Below are positions 43,510 to 50,964 of a DNA stretch of 64,000 nt, piece by piece (the first letter of the stretch is position 1; every line of letters begins with the position of its first letter). The translations under genes and the position numbers were made by a program. The notes below the pieces were generated by a model, which ran no database searches, was not told the origin of the DNA, and saw only the letters and a list, made by a program, of their open reading frames with translations. Source of the stretch: Streptomyces malaysiensis subsp. samsunensis (GTDB lineage Bacteria; Actinomycetota; Actinomycetes; Streptomycetales; Streptomycetaceae); the NCBI RefSeq assembly GCF_024519315.1, contig NZ_JANIIC010000008.1, positions 155,258 through 219,257 on the forward strand, written 5' to 3'.

Positions 43510-43770
43510 CGAATTCCCGTTGGTGGATACCCGTTGCTGGATACCCGTCAGGTTCCCGCTGATGGATACCTGTCAGGCTCGGCCTGGCGGGTATCCATCC
43601 GGGAACGTCATACATGCCGGGCGGAATACGTGCCGCCGGGCCGTTCAGGTCATACGTCTACGCCTCATACGTCAGTGCGTCAGGCGTCTACGCGTCATAC
43701 GTCAGCGCTTCATACCGTCAGCGCGTCATACGCCCACGCGCCGGATCAGGTCATACGTCGAGCTGGTCGG
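43510..43770. repeat. two degenerate repeat arrays between mqnD and the cold-shock gene
   Basis: ggatacccgt-like words recur at 43525-43605 (ending in the inverted form gggtatcc). Catacgtcagcgcgt-like 14-bp words then recur about eight times at 43645-43765 and run into the last codons of the cold-shock gene. Confidence 0.8.
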
Positions 43771-44134
43771 CCACCGCGCGCAGCATGCCAGCGATCTTGT
43801 GGCCATGGGCCTTGTCGGGATAGCGGCCGCGCTCCAACTGCTGCGTCACGTTCTCCAGAAGGGTGGTCAGGTCCTGGACGATGGACGCCAGCTCGTCCGG
43901 CTTGCGCCGCTGAGCGGCCGCCACGGAAGGGGTCGGCTCGAGAATGGTGACGGACAGTGCCTGATCTCCGCGATTTCCGGCCACCACGCCGAATTCCACG
44001 CGCTGTCCCGGCTTTAGTGAGTCGACGCCTTCTGGGAGCACCGACGAGTGAACGAAGACGTCGCCGCCGTCATCGCGGGAGAGAAAGCCGAAGCCCTTCT
44101 CACTGTTGAACCACTTGACCTTGCCGGTAGGCAC
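43751..44134 (-). CDS. cold-shock-domain protein with C-terminal extension
   Basis: This 127-residue protein opens with a full cold-shock domain ([20 protein letters not shown], then [20 protein letters not shown]), with RNP1 KGFGFL and RNP2 VFVHSS. A roughly 55-residue helical extension ([40 protein letters not shown]) follows, absent from minimal CspA proteins. It binds single-stranded nucleic acid and may act as an RNA chaperone; the extension may mediate oligomerisation. GTG 44134 starts directly at the domain. A repeat array abuts its stop codon. Confidence 0.92.
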   Translation of the reverse strand: MPTGKVKWFNSEKGFGFLSRDDGGDVFVHSSVLPEGVDSLKPGQRVEFGVVAGNRGDQALSVTILEPTPSVAAAQRRKPDELASIVQDLTTLLENVTQQLERGRYPDKAHGHKIAGMLRAVADQLDV

Positions 44135-44290
44135 GTCTGTCTCGTCCTCGTCGCTCGTCGGAAAACACGGAAAAACAGCTCTCGATAGCACTACAGCGGG
44201 TCGTAAGACCCGCCACCACCAAGGCTAATGGTCCCGAGCCTGGTGACAAGACGTACCCGGGTGGTTCCTATGCGCGCTCTGGCACGGATC

Positions 44291-44296
44291 TACCCT
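44291..44296 (+). promoter_or_regulatory. candidate -10 box of the small membrane protein gene
   Basis: TACCCT ends 6 nt before GTG 44303 with no ribosome site, again leaderless-like. Confidence 0.4.
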
Positions 44297-44302
44297 GGTC
44301 CG

Positions 44303-44611
44303 GTGAGTAATGAAACCCCGCACAACGGTGGCGCCCCCAGCCACCCCCGGGAGGCGCCCCTTCCCGGCGACCGGCTCATCCGGTTCGGCGTCATTGTCTT
44401 CGCCATTGGAGCGGTGGCCACGCTCGTCACCGTCGCACCGCTCTTTCTGGGCGCGGATCCGTTGCCGTCGGTGGCGTACTTCGTATGCATGCTGATGGGC
44501 GTCGGCTTCGCGCTCGCCACCGTCGGGCTGCTGCGCTCCATCGCGGCACAGCGGCGGGAAGCCTCGGCGCCCGCCCAGGTGTCACCGCCGTCCGTACCGC
44601 CGTCCGGGTGA
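44303..44611 (+). CDS. small two-helix membrane protein
   Basis: The 102-residue protein has a polar N-terminus (VSNETPHNGGAPSHPREAPL), two membrane helices (LIRFGVIVFAIGAVATLVTV; AYFVCMLMGVGFALATVGLL) and a short basic, Pro/Ser-rich tail. I do not recognise a named family, although the layout is common in Streptomyces. The start is chosen from the -10-like TACCCT and absence of a ribosome site; an upstream ATG at 44228 would add 25 implausible residues. It converges on the HAD gene. Confidence 0.75.
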   Translation: MSNETPHNGGAPSHPREAPLPGDRLIRFGVIVFAIGAVATLVTVAPLFLGADPLPSVAYFVCMLMGVGFALATVGLLRSIAAQRREASAPAQVSPPSVPPSG

Positions 44612-44624
44612 ATCAGCCCGGGGT

Positions 44625-44678
44625 CTGAAACATCCTGAGGGGCTGAAACACCCCGAGGGGCTGAAACGCCCTAGGCAG
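44625..44678. repeat. three 18-bp tandem repeats after a stop codon
   Basis: Units begin at 44625, 44643 and 44661 (ctgaaacaccccgagggg and variants), just after the stop of the small membrane protein gene. Confidence 0.85.
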
Positions 44679-44688
44679 CCAGGAACCA

Positions 44689-45447
44689 TCAGCCCGCTGT
44701 CGCCGTACGACCGCCCATGTCCGTACGACCGTCCATATCCATACGGCCGCTCATGTCCATACGGCCGTCCATGTGGCCCGTCAGCCAGGCCGGAAACGCC
44801 GTCAGATCGTCCAGGACGACATCGGCGCCGGCCGTAAGGAGCTCATCCGCCGCGCAGGGCCCGGTGGCGACCGCCACGGAGAGCGCACCGGCCGTACGGG
44901 CGCCCCGTACGTCACCCGTGTGGTCACCGACGTACACCGTCGCCCCGTACTCCCGCAGCGCCTCCGCCTTGGCCTCGGCCCACAGCCAGCCGATGACCGC
45001 GTCCGCCTCGATGCCCAGGTGGCTCAGGTGCAGCTTGGCGTTGGGCTCGTGCTTCGCGGTGACGACGATAGCCCGGCCCCCGGCCCGCCGCACGGCCTCG
45101 ATCGCCTCACGGGCCCCGGTCATGGCCGGGGTGGGCCGGATCGCGTACTCCGGGTAGAGCTCGCGGTACAGCTCGCCCATCTCCTCGATGCGCTCATCGG
45201 GGAACCAGTGCACCAACTCCTGCTCCAGCGGCGGCCCGAGCCGGGTGATCGCGAGGTCGACGTCGATATAGGCGCCGGTCCGGGCCGAGAGCGCCTCGTA
45301 CGTCGCCTTGATGCCCGGTCGGGAGTCGATGAGGGTCATGTCGAGGTCGAAGCCGACGGTCACCGTGTGTGACCCGGCGTCCGCGGCGAGACCCGGTTCG
45401 GTGGTGGCGGCGGGGGACGGAGCGGATTGCGAAGACATGCCCGCCAT
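44689..45447 (-). CDS. HAD-superfamily phosphatase with repeat tail
   Basis: This 252-residue protein has HAD motif I GFDLDMTLIDSR, motif II VVTAKHEPN, a Lys-containing helix (AEAKAEALREYG) and motif III VYVGDHTGDVRGARTAG, i.e. a phosphoglycolate-phosphatase-like hydrolase of unassigned substrate. The last 30 residues are repeats (MDGRMDMSGRMDMDGRTDM) from a degenerate 18-bp DNA unit (44700-44780). ATG 45447 has AAGG 4 nt upstream; ATG 45438 is an alternative. The left end of the IS630-type element lies 24-28 bp upstream of this start, so its native promoter was probably separated or replaced. Confidence 0.88.
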   Translation of the reverse strand: MAGMSSQSAPSPAATTEPGLAADAGSHTVTVGFDLDMTLIDSRPGIKATYEALSARTGAYIDVDLAITRLGPPLEQELVHWFPDERIEEMGELYRELYPEYAIRPTPAMTGAREAIEAVRRAGGRAIVVTAKHEPNAKLHLSHLGIEADAVIGWLWAEAKAEALREYGATVYVGDHTGDVRGARTAGALSVAVATGPCAADELLTAGADVVLDDLTAFPAWLTGHMDGRMDMSGRMDMDGRTDMGGRTATAG

Positions 45448-45470
45448 TGTGCCTTGGTCCACCCCATACA

Positions 45471-45505
45471 CTTAGTGGTCCGCTCCGGAAATCCTTCGGG
45501 GGTTG
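45471..45505. repeat. left inverted repeat of the IS630-type element
   Basis: It begins cttagtggtccgctccgg and ends aaatccttcgggggttg. It differs from the right repeat at four positions. Confidence 0.88.
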
Positions 45506-45537
45506 CCTTCGGAGGCGGTGCTGTGGTCGGTGTCCGG

Positions 45538-45810
45538 TCAGATGTCAGCTGCGGCAAGGTGGAGTCGGCAGGCGCAGTCGAGCGCATCTGCGGGGGTGCC
45601 CGTGGGGCTGCCGGTGGGCAGTAGGGAGTCCTCGTAGCGGTCGCTGCTGGCGTAGTAGAGGGCGAGGCCCCACCTGCCGACGGCGCCGGTGTAGCGCAGC
45701 CGCATCAGCTTGACCCGTTCGTCGTCGGCCAGTTCCCCCTCCACGTAGGCGAAGGCTCCGCGGTGGCGGACGTGCAACTGCTTAAATTCCGGGGGTGCTC
45801 CATTCCTCAG
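45538..45810 (-). pseudogene. C-terminal remnant of a small hypothetical protein
   Basis: The last 90 codons (HRGAFAYVEGELADDERVKL, then MRLRYTGAVGRWGLALYYAS and GTPADALDCACRL) look like the well-conserved C-terminal part of a small Streptomyces protein of unknown function that is often found near mobile genes. The open frame upstream to 46065 has a different character, and no sensible start with ribosome site is seen. I read it as truncated at its 5' side. Confidence 0.5.
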
Positions 45811-46111
45811 CCCGATGTTCGTGTTGTGCTTCCGTGCTCGCGAGGAGAAGGCCGTCCGCCTGAAAGCCGCCGTCAGCATGCCCGCCGCGGGCTGACAGCG
45901 GCTGTCGGCAGGCAGGAAGCTCACGTGCACCGCTGGTACGACTGGCCCTGATCGACACCAGCGACCAGAAAACACCCTTGGCCAAGGACGACACGCCACC
46001 CGAGCAGCCCGCTCCCGCTGGGTTGGCCGGACGGCACTGGCTGCTGATCCGCGCAACCGCAGCACCGGCCGACCGACTTTGTCGGCATCCTGTGAGGTCG
46101 AAGAGGACCGG

Positions 46112-46705
46112 CTACTCAGGCGCGGGGACGGCGAAGAGATTGAGAACGCTACTGACAGTGAGGTAGACGCCCATCAGCGCCGCGATGTCAAAGAGGCCGT
46201 GCTCGCCGAAGGTGGACAGGGCCTCGTCGTAGAGCGTCTGCTCGATGTGATGCTCAATGGTCAGCTGACGCACGAGAGCAAAGACAAGCTCTGCCTCGCG
46301 ACCGAGCTGCTCGGGGGAGCGACCCGCGGCCAATGTGTCCGCATCGCCGGCGGAAATCCCTGCGGCCTGCGCCAGGATCCGGTGGGCGTAGACCTCGTAG
46401 TCCGAGCCCCAGGCTGACCCGACCGCGAGAATCACGACCTCACGCAGCTGCGGCGACAGAGACGTGTGCTGAGATTCGGCCTTGGCCAACTCCTGAAACT
46501 TTTCGGCGATCTCAGGACGGCGTAGGAACGCGTTGCACGGCCCGATCAGACGTTGGTCGTCGGTGACGAACTGAAAGCCCGCGTCCAGAGACCACGGGTA
46601 CTGCTCAGCCATCGCGGCGTCGTAGAAACGCTGTTGCGCTGGGCTCAGTGCTGTGGCGTCGACGAGCGGGAGACGCCCGCCCAAATCATGATTTATGGCC
46701 GCCAT
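46112..46705 (-). CDS. carboxymuconolactone decarboxylase-like (AhpD-fold) protein
   Basis: This 197-residue all-helical protein has the CMD core LSPQLREVVILAVGSAWGSD and YEVYAHRILAQAAGISAGDA. The CxxC pair used by AhpD peroxidase-type members is absent, so a thiol reductase role is unlikely and a decarboxylase- or hydrolase-like role is open. GGAG lies 8 nt before ATG 46705. It lies downstream of the cupin gene on the same strand (about 215 bp gap) as passenger cargo of the element, and probably shares the TetR-controlled promoter. Confidence 0.85.
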   Translation of the reverse strand: MAAINHDLGGRLPLVDATALSPAQQRFYDAAMAEQYPWSLDAGFQFVTDDQRLIGPCNAFLRRPEIAEKFQELAKAESQHTSLSPQLREVVILAVGSAWGSDYEVYAHRILAQAAGISAGDADTLAAGRSPEQLGREAELVFALVRQLTIEHHIEQTLYDEALSTFGEHGLFDIAALMGVYLTVSSVLNLFAVPAPE

Positions 46706-46922
46706 TGGTGTTCTCCGTTCGCTTCTGTGGTTTGAGGCTGGCCGGAATCTCGCAGAGGTTCGAGGTGGCGGTCCTCCCGGCCTTGTCCGCCTCTGATGCC
46801 GGCCTGCGCCTCGGGCTGCTCCAACGGTCCTGCGCTCTCCTCTGCCACCGCCAACTCAGGCGGTGGCAGTAGAGAGCATCGAGTCTCGAGGCCGACCGAC
46901 CATGTCCCTGGGGTGCGCGGGA

Positions 46923-47462
46923 CTAACGGGTTGTCGTGCGGTCCGCGCCGACCGAGACAGCGACGAGCGTGCAGGGCTCGGTCCCGTAATTGCGCCACGC
47001 GTGCCGGGTGCCGTTCTGGACGACCACGTCGCCTGCCCGCAACACGACTCGCTCGCCGTCGTCGAGTTCGAGCGTGGCCTCGCCTTGCACGACCATCAGG
47101 TAGTCCATCGTGTCGGTGGTGTGCATCCCTGAGCCGTCGGGCTCCATTGAGGCCATCACGCCGGGCATCTGCCGCTCCAGTTCGGCAGAAGCCGCGGCTG
47201 CGTCCACGTCCGGCGGTGGGGTCACTCCCTCCGGGGGATGCGTAATGATCACGAAGCGCGATCCCTCCCGCGGCGGGAAGTACGTCTCGACGCCGCTGGG
47301 CGACCCGTCGTCCGGGAACGTGGGCGGCTCGTCTCGTCCCCACAGTCGGTAAGCGGCGAAGCCGGGCGTCAGCGCAGAGGTGATCGGCTCCACGTTCTGG
47401 TCGTCGACCACGCGCGACCTGCCCTCGCTGTCGTGCCCGGTGACGACCCGGCGAACCGTCAT
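46923..47462 (-). CDS. cupin-domain protein
   Basis: The 179-residue protein has a C-terminal cupin barrel: GMHTTDTMDYLMVVQGEATL and VLRAGDVVVQNGTRHAWRNY, whose His and Glu positions partly match the metal-binding cupin motifs. Related proteins include gentisate-like and polyketide-cyclase-like cupins; the substrate is unknown. GAGGAG lies about 8 nt before ATG 47462. It diverges from the TetR gene across a 36-bp dyad, so it is the most likely direct target of that regulator. Confidence 0.87.
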   Translation of the reverse strand: MTVRRVVTGHDSEGRSRVVDDQNVEPITSALTPGFAAYRLWGRDEPPTFPDDGSPSGVETYFPPREGSRFVIITHPPEGVTPPPDVDAAAASAELERQMPGVMASMEPDGSGMHTTDTMDYLMVVQGEATLELDDGERVVLRAGDVVVQNGTRHAWRNYGTEPCTLVAVSVGADRTTTR

Positions 47463-47507
47463 GCTGTGCTCTCCTCGAATGCGTCCAAACAAGACCCAGT
47501 GATGAGT

Positions 47508-47543
47508 CTCGGTCTCAACACCGTATACGGTGACGAGACCGAG
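47508..47543. promoter_or_regulatory. 36-bp nested palindrome, TetR operator candidate
   Basis: CTCGGTCTC (47508-47516) pairs with GAGACCGAG (47535-47543). Inside lies the perfect palindrome ACCGTATACGGT (47520-47531), with 3-nt spacers on each side. It is centred between the divergent cupin and TetR starts. Confidence 0.85.
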
Positions 47544-47557
47544 TCGCAATGCACCGC

Positions 47558-47563
47558 TATAGT
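47558..47563 (+). promoter_or_regulatory. -10 box of the passenger TetR gene
   Basis: TATAGT ends 6 nt before ATG 47570 with no ribosome site, consistent with a leaderless transcript 15 bp beyond the operator edge. Confidence 0.55.
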
Positions 47564-47569
47564 GGGGTC

Positions 47570-48142
47570 ATGGCCCGCTGGCAACCGGACACACAGGCAC
47601 GGCTGGAGGACGCCGCCCTTGAGCTGTTCGCCGAGCGCGGATTCGAGGCGGTGTCGGCCGCCGAGATTGCCGGCCGCGCCGGACTGAGCAAGGCGACCTT
47701 CTTTCGCCACTTCCCCGACAAGCCCGAGGTGCTGTTCTGGGGCCAAGACCTGCTCGCCAACACCTTCCGGCAGGCCATCGCGGACGGCGCGGCAGGTGCC
47801 TCGCCACTCGAGCTCGTGCGTGCCGCGGTCCTCGCCGCCGACCCCGTTTTCGACGCCGACCGGCACCGCCATGCCGCGACCCGTCAACGCCTGATCGCTT
47901 CCTCGGCGACCTTGCACGAGCGGGCCGTGCTCAAGCGCGCCGCGCTTGCCCAGACGATGGCCAAAGCGCTGCAGGCTCGGGGCGTCGCCGCCGGGACGGC
48001 CGAGCTGGCCGGACTGGCCGGCACCGCGGCGTTCGGCGCGGCATACGCGCGCTGGGCCGCAAGCCCGACCTATCGCAGGTTCGCCGGCTTCGCCCACCGC
48101 GAACTCGACCGGACCGCCCGCGCCGCAGCCAGCCTGAGCTAG
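47570..48142 (+). CDS. TetR-family regulator (passenger gene)
   Basis: This 190-residue protein has the TetR DNA-binding domain at its N-terminus (ARLEDAALELFAERGFEAVS, AAEIAGRAGLSKATFFRHFP) and a helical ligand domain. It is divergent from the cupin gene with a striking nested palindrome between them, so autoregulation and control of the cupin/AhpD-like pair are likely. It is leaderless by position of TATAGT. Its base composition looks less extreme than the chromosomal flanks, fitting an acquired cassette. Confidence 0.9.
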   Translation: MARWQPDTQARLEDAALELFAERGFEAVSAAEIAGRAGLSKATFFRHFPDKPEVLFWGQDLLANTFRQAIADGAAGASPLELVRAAVLAADPVFDADRHRHAATRQRLIASSATLHERAVLKRAALAQTMAKALQARGVAAGTAELAGLAGTAAFGAAYARWAASPTYRRFAGFAHRELDRTARAAASLS

Positions 48143-48351
48143 ACCGTCCTCTTCTGCGATCCGCGCATGGGACTGGGGCTGTCCGCTGTGGTCAAGCGTT
48201 GGCACCCGGTGGCGGGTGTGTCAAAACGAGTGGTGTGACTGGGGGATCTGGGCCAAGTTGCGTGATCAACTAGGCTTGAGCTGGCGGGCACGTCCTACCT
48301 GGCGTGCAGGATCATCTTTCGTAGCAACGGAAATCCAGCACGAGCAAACGC

Positions 48352-48557
48352 GCTGAAGCCGTAGCCGAGGCAGGCGACCTCGATCGCGCGACTGCCTTGG
48401 TCAAGCGCGCTGGGCCATCGCCTGCTCCATCATCGCCCCCGTTGGGCAGGTGGGGGTCCTGGCACGGGTGGCTGAAGCCATAGCCGAGGCCGGCGACCCC
48501 GACCGCGTAGCCACTCTGGTTAAAGTTGCGGCCAGGCGGTGCGGGCGCGCTCGCTGA
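48352..48557 (+). pseudogene. remnant of a TPR-like repeat protein
   Basis: Two stretches (48352-48411 and 48471-48530) encode near-identical helical repeats, AEAVAEAGDLDRATALVKR and AEAIAEAGDPDRVATLVKV. They lie 119 bp apart and so in different frames, and the second runs to TGA at 48555-48557. The repeats resemble the AEAGDxDRA units of large Streptomyces TPR-like proteins. It is a frameshifted fragment, not a gene. Confidence 0.6.
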
Positions 48558-48601
48558 GGCGTGCCTCCAGGGAGAGGCGGGTGTGTTCCGAGGGCGTGGG
48601 C

Positions 48602-49846
48602 ATGGCACCCATCCTGCCCGAGTGGCTGGTCACCGGATGCGGCAGGCTTCGGCCTGCCAATGATCCACTTCTGCCGATCGGTCTGCCTGCCTTGCCTGTC
48701 GCTGTTGCCCGCCCGATTGTTCTACGTGCCGCCGAGCGCAAGCGGCTGAAGCTGATGGCCTACGGCCACAAGAGCGAGTACCGGCTGCGGATGCGCGCGC
48801 AAGTGGTGCTGCACGCCGCCCGGGGACGTTCCAACGCGCGCATTGCCCGTGACAGTGGCCTGCATGTGGACACGGTCCGGTGCTGGCGCGGCCGGTTCGC
48901 CGAGCAGGGCCTGGCCGGTCTGAGCGACCGCGAGCGGTCGGGGCGGCCACCGGTGTTCACCGCGTTGCAGGTAGCCCAGGCCAAGGCCCTGGCCTGCCAG
49001 TTGCCCGCCGAGAGCGGCGTGCCACTGGCCCGCTGGTCATGCCCGGAACTGGCCCGCGAGGTCGTCGCCCGGGCGATTGCCGGCTCGGTCTCCGCTTCCA
49101 CCGTGCGCCGCTGGCTGGCCGATAACGCGCTCAAGCCCTGGCAGTACCGCTCCTGGATCTTCATCGCCGACCCTGATTTCCAGCTCAAGGCCGAGCGGGT
49201 ACTGGACCTGTACGCCCGCACCTGGCAGGGCATCGGGCTCGGCGACGACGAGTACGTCATCAGCGCGGATGAGAAGACCTCCATCCAGGCCCGCTGCCGC
49301 TGCCACCCCACCCTCGCCCCCGGTCAGGCCAGGGCAATGCGCGTCAACCACACCTACGGCCGCGGCGGCGCCCTGGCCTACCTGGCCGCCTACGACGTCC
49401 ACCACGCGAAGGTATTCGGCCGCACCGAACCCACCACAGGCATCAACCCGTTCATGAACCTGGTCACCCAGGTCATGACCGCCGAACCCTACGCCAGTGC
49501 CAAGCGCGTGTTCTGGATCGTCGATAACGGCTCCTCCCACCGCGGCCAGAAAGCCGCCGCCCGTCTGACGGCCGCGTTTCCGAACGCGGTGATGGTCCAC
49601 ACCCCGGTACACGCCTCCTGGCTAAACCAAGTGGAGATCTACTTCTCCGTCGTGCAGCGCAAGGTCGTCTCGCTCAACGACTTCACCGACCTCACCCAGG
49701 TCGCAGACCGGCTCCGAGCATTCGAAGACCGCTACAACGCCACAGCACAGCCGTCCACCACCTCCGACCTGGACGATCTACTGGCCAGACTCGACCGGCA
49801 CACCACCGACCACCCAGAAGAATCCTCCGCCGCACCAGCAACATGA
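48602..49846 (+). CDS. IS630-family DDE transposase
   Basis: This 414-residue transposase has an N-terminal helix-turn-helix pair (ARGRSNARIARDSGLHVDTV; RCWRGRFAEQGLAGLSDRER) and the DDE catalytic domain: first Asp in YVISADEKTSIQAR, second in RVFWIVDNGSSHRG, and Glu in HASWLNQVEIYFSVVQRKVV. All three residues are present and the frame is intact, so it could be active. ATG 48602 has a GAGGG site upstream. Its stop (49844-49846) lies 1 bp before the right inverted repeat and overlaps an ATG (49843) that reads through the repeat into the first permease frame. Confidence 0.93.
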   Translation: MAPILPEWLVTGCGRLRPANDPLLPIGLPALPVAVARPIVLRAAERKRLKLMAYGHKSEYRLRMRAQVVLHAARGRSNARIARDSGLHVDTVRCWRGRFAEQGLAGLSDRERSGRPPVFTALQVAQAKALACQLPAESGVPLARWSCPELAREVVARAIAGSVSASTVRRWLADNALKPWQYRSWIFIADPDFQLKAERVLDLYARTWQGIGLGDDEYVISADEKTSIQARCRCHPTLAPGQARAMRVNHTYGRGGALAYLAAYDVHHAKVFGRTEPTTGINPFMNLVTQVMTAEPYASAKRVFWIVDNGSSHRGQKAAARLTAAFPNAVMVHTPVHASWLNQVEIYFSVVQRKVVSLNDFTDLTQVADRLRAFEDRYNATAQPSTTSDLDDLLARLDRHTTDHPEESSAAPAT

Positions 49847-49847
49847 T

Positions 49848-49882
49848 CAACCCCCGAAGGATTTACGGAGCCGATCACTTAG
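49848..49882. repeat. right inverted repeat of the IS630-type element
   Basis: It begins caacccccgaaggattt and ends gccgatcacttag; it is the reverse complement of the left repeat with four mismatches. Confidence 0.88.
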
Positions 49883-49892
49883 CCTCGCCTAA
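49879..49892. promoter_or_regulatory. iron-box-like sequence at the element edge
   Basis: TTAGCCTCGCCTAA has TTAG/CTAA arms and matches 12 of the last 14 positions of the Streptomyces DmdR1/IdeR box (TTAGGTTAGGCTCACCTAA). The first five consensus bases are missing here because the element ends at this point. It lies about 40 bp before the first permease start. Confidence 0.6.
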
Positions 49893-49929
49893 CTTCGTAG
49901 CCGACGAGCGAGACGAACGAACGGAAGCG

Positions 49930-50964
49930 ATGACCGCCGACCGGGCCAGCAGCCGCCCTCCCAGAGCCTCCCTGGTCCGCCGTCGTCTCGGCTGGACGGC
50001 CGTGGCCGTCGCCGCCCTGCTGCTCGCCATCCTGCTGAGCCTCGCCGTGGGCAGCCGCCAGATCGCGCCGAGCGCGGTCCTGGACGCGCTGCTGCACGGC
50101 GGTTCGAGCGACGCCGCCGACATCGTGCGGTCCCTGCGGCTGCCGCGCACCCTCATCGGGCTGATGGTCGGCGCGGCGCTCGCCATGGCGGGCACCGTGA
50201 TGCAGGGCGTCACCCGCAACCCGATCGCCGACCCCGGCATCCTCGGCATCAGCCAGGGGGCCTCGGTGGGCGTGGTGCTCGCGATCGCCTTCGCGGGGGT
50301 GCACACGCTCACCGGCTATGTCTGGTACGCCTTCGCGGGCGCCGGGCTGGCGTCGGTCGCCGTCTACGCCATCGCCACCAGCGGGCGGGGCGGCGCGACC
50401 CCGGTCAAACTCGCGCTCTCCGGCGCCGCGATCAACGCGCTGCTGGTGTCCGTGACAACGGGCGTGCTGACGACGAAGGCGGCGGCCCTGGATGAGTTCC
50501 GCTTCTGGCAGATCGGCTCGCTCGCCGGCCGGGACACCGCGCTCGTCGGCCAGATCTGGCCGTTCCTGCTGGTCGGCACGGTGCTGGTGATCGCAGTGGC
50601 ACGCGGTCTTGACGCACTGGCGCTCGGCGAGGACGTCGCGAAGGGGCTCGGCCAGAACGTGGCCGCCGTACGGATCGTCGCGGCCCTCGGCGCCACGATC
50701 CTCACCGGCGTCGGGGTCGCCGCCGCCGGTCCGCTCGCCTTCATCGGCCTCGCGGTCCCCCATATCGCCCGCGCGATCGTCGGCACCGACCACCGCTGGG
50801 TCCTGCCGATGGCCGCGCTGATCGGCCCGGTGATGCTGCTGGTCTCGGATGTGGTGGGCCGGATCCTCTTCCCGCCGAGCGAGGTCCCGGCGGGTGTGAT
50901 GACCGCGCTGATCGGGGTGCCCTTCCTGGTCACGCTGGTCCGCCGGAAGGCGGTGGCCGCATGA
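49930..50964 (+). CDS. iron-siderophore ABC transporter permease (FecCD type), first
   Basis: This 344-residue inner-membrane permease has about nine helices and the FecCD blocks VRSLRLPRTLIGLMVGAALA, MAGTVMQGVTRNPIADPGIL, GISQGASVGVVLAIAFAG and AAAGPLAFIGLAVPHIARAI. It forms a heterodimer with the second permease and is driven by the ATPase downstream. ATG 49930 is the family-like start; the open frame continues upstream through the inverted repeat to 49843. An iron-box-like site precedes it. No substrate-binding protein gene is adjacent. Its stop overlaps the next start by 4 bp (ATGA, 50961-50964). Confidence 0.93.
   Translation: MTADRASSRPPRASLVRRRLGWTAVAVAALLLAILLSLAVGSRQIAPSAVLDALLHGGSSDAADIVRSLRLPRTLIGLMVGAALAMAGTVMQGVTRNPIADPGILGISQGASVGVVLAIAFAGVHTLTGYVWYAFAGAGLASVAVYAIATSGRGGATPVKLALSGAAINALLVSVTTGVLTTKAAALDEFRFWQIGSLAGRDTALVGQIWPFLLVGTVLVIAVARGLDALALGEDVAKGLGQNVAAVRIVAALGATILTGVGVAAAGPLAFIGLAVPHIARAIVGTDHRWVLPMAALIGPVMLLVSDVVGRILFPPSEVPAGVMTALIGVPFLVTLVRRKAVAA

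Larger units (their letters stand above)
45475..49879. mobile_element. 4.4-kb IS630-type element with passenger genes
   Basis: Inverted repeats at 45471-45505 and 49848-49882 match at 31 of 35 positions, both ending inward with ATCCTTCGGGGGTTG. A TA dinucleotide flanks each side (45473-45474; 49880-49881), as IS630-family insertions leave; exact edges are uncertain by a base. Inside are a DDE transposase beside the right repeat, a TetR regulator, a cupin, an AhpD-like protein and two gene fragments. No second repeat lies directly upstream of the transposase, so the passenger genes appear to be inside one transposable unit. Confidence 0.8.

Noticed and set aside
45538..46065. Intact 175-residue gene at the left end of the transposon
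   Set aside because: Only the C-terminal 90 residues look like a real protein; the first half is Arg/Ser-rich and lacks a start signal, so it is listed as a remnant.
45475..49879. Integrative element with attachment sites (integrase-type island)
   Set aside because: No integrase, no tRNA and no direct att repeats; the inverted repeats and DDE transposase explain the boundaries.
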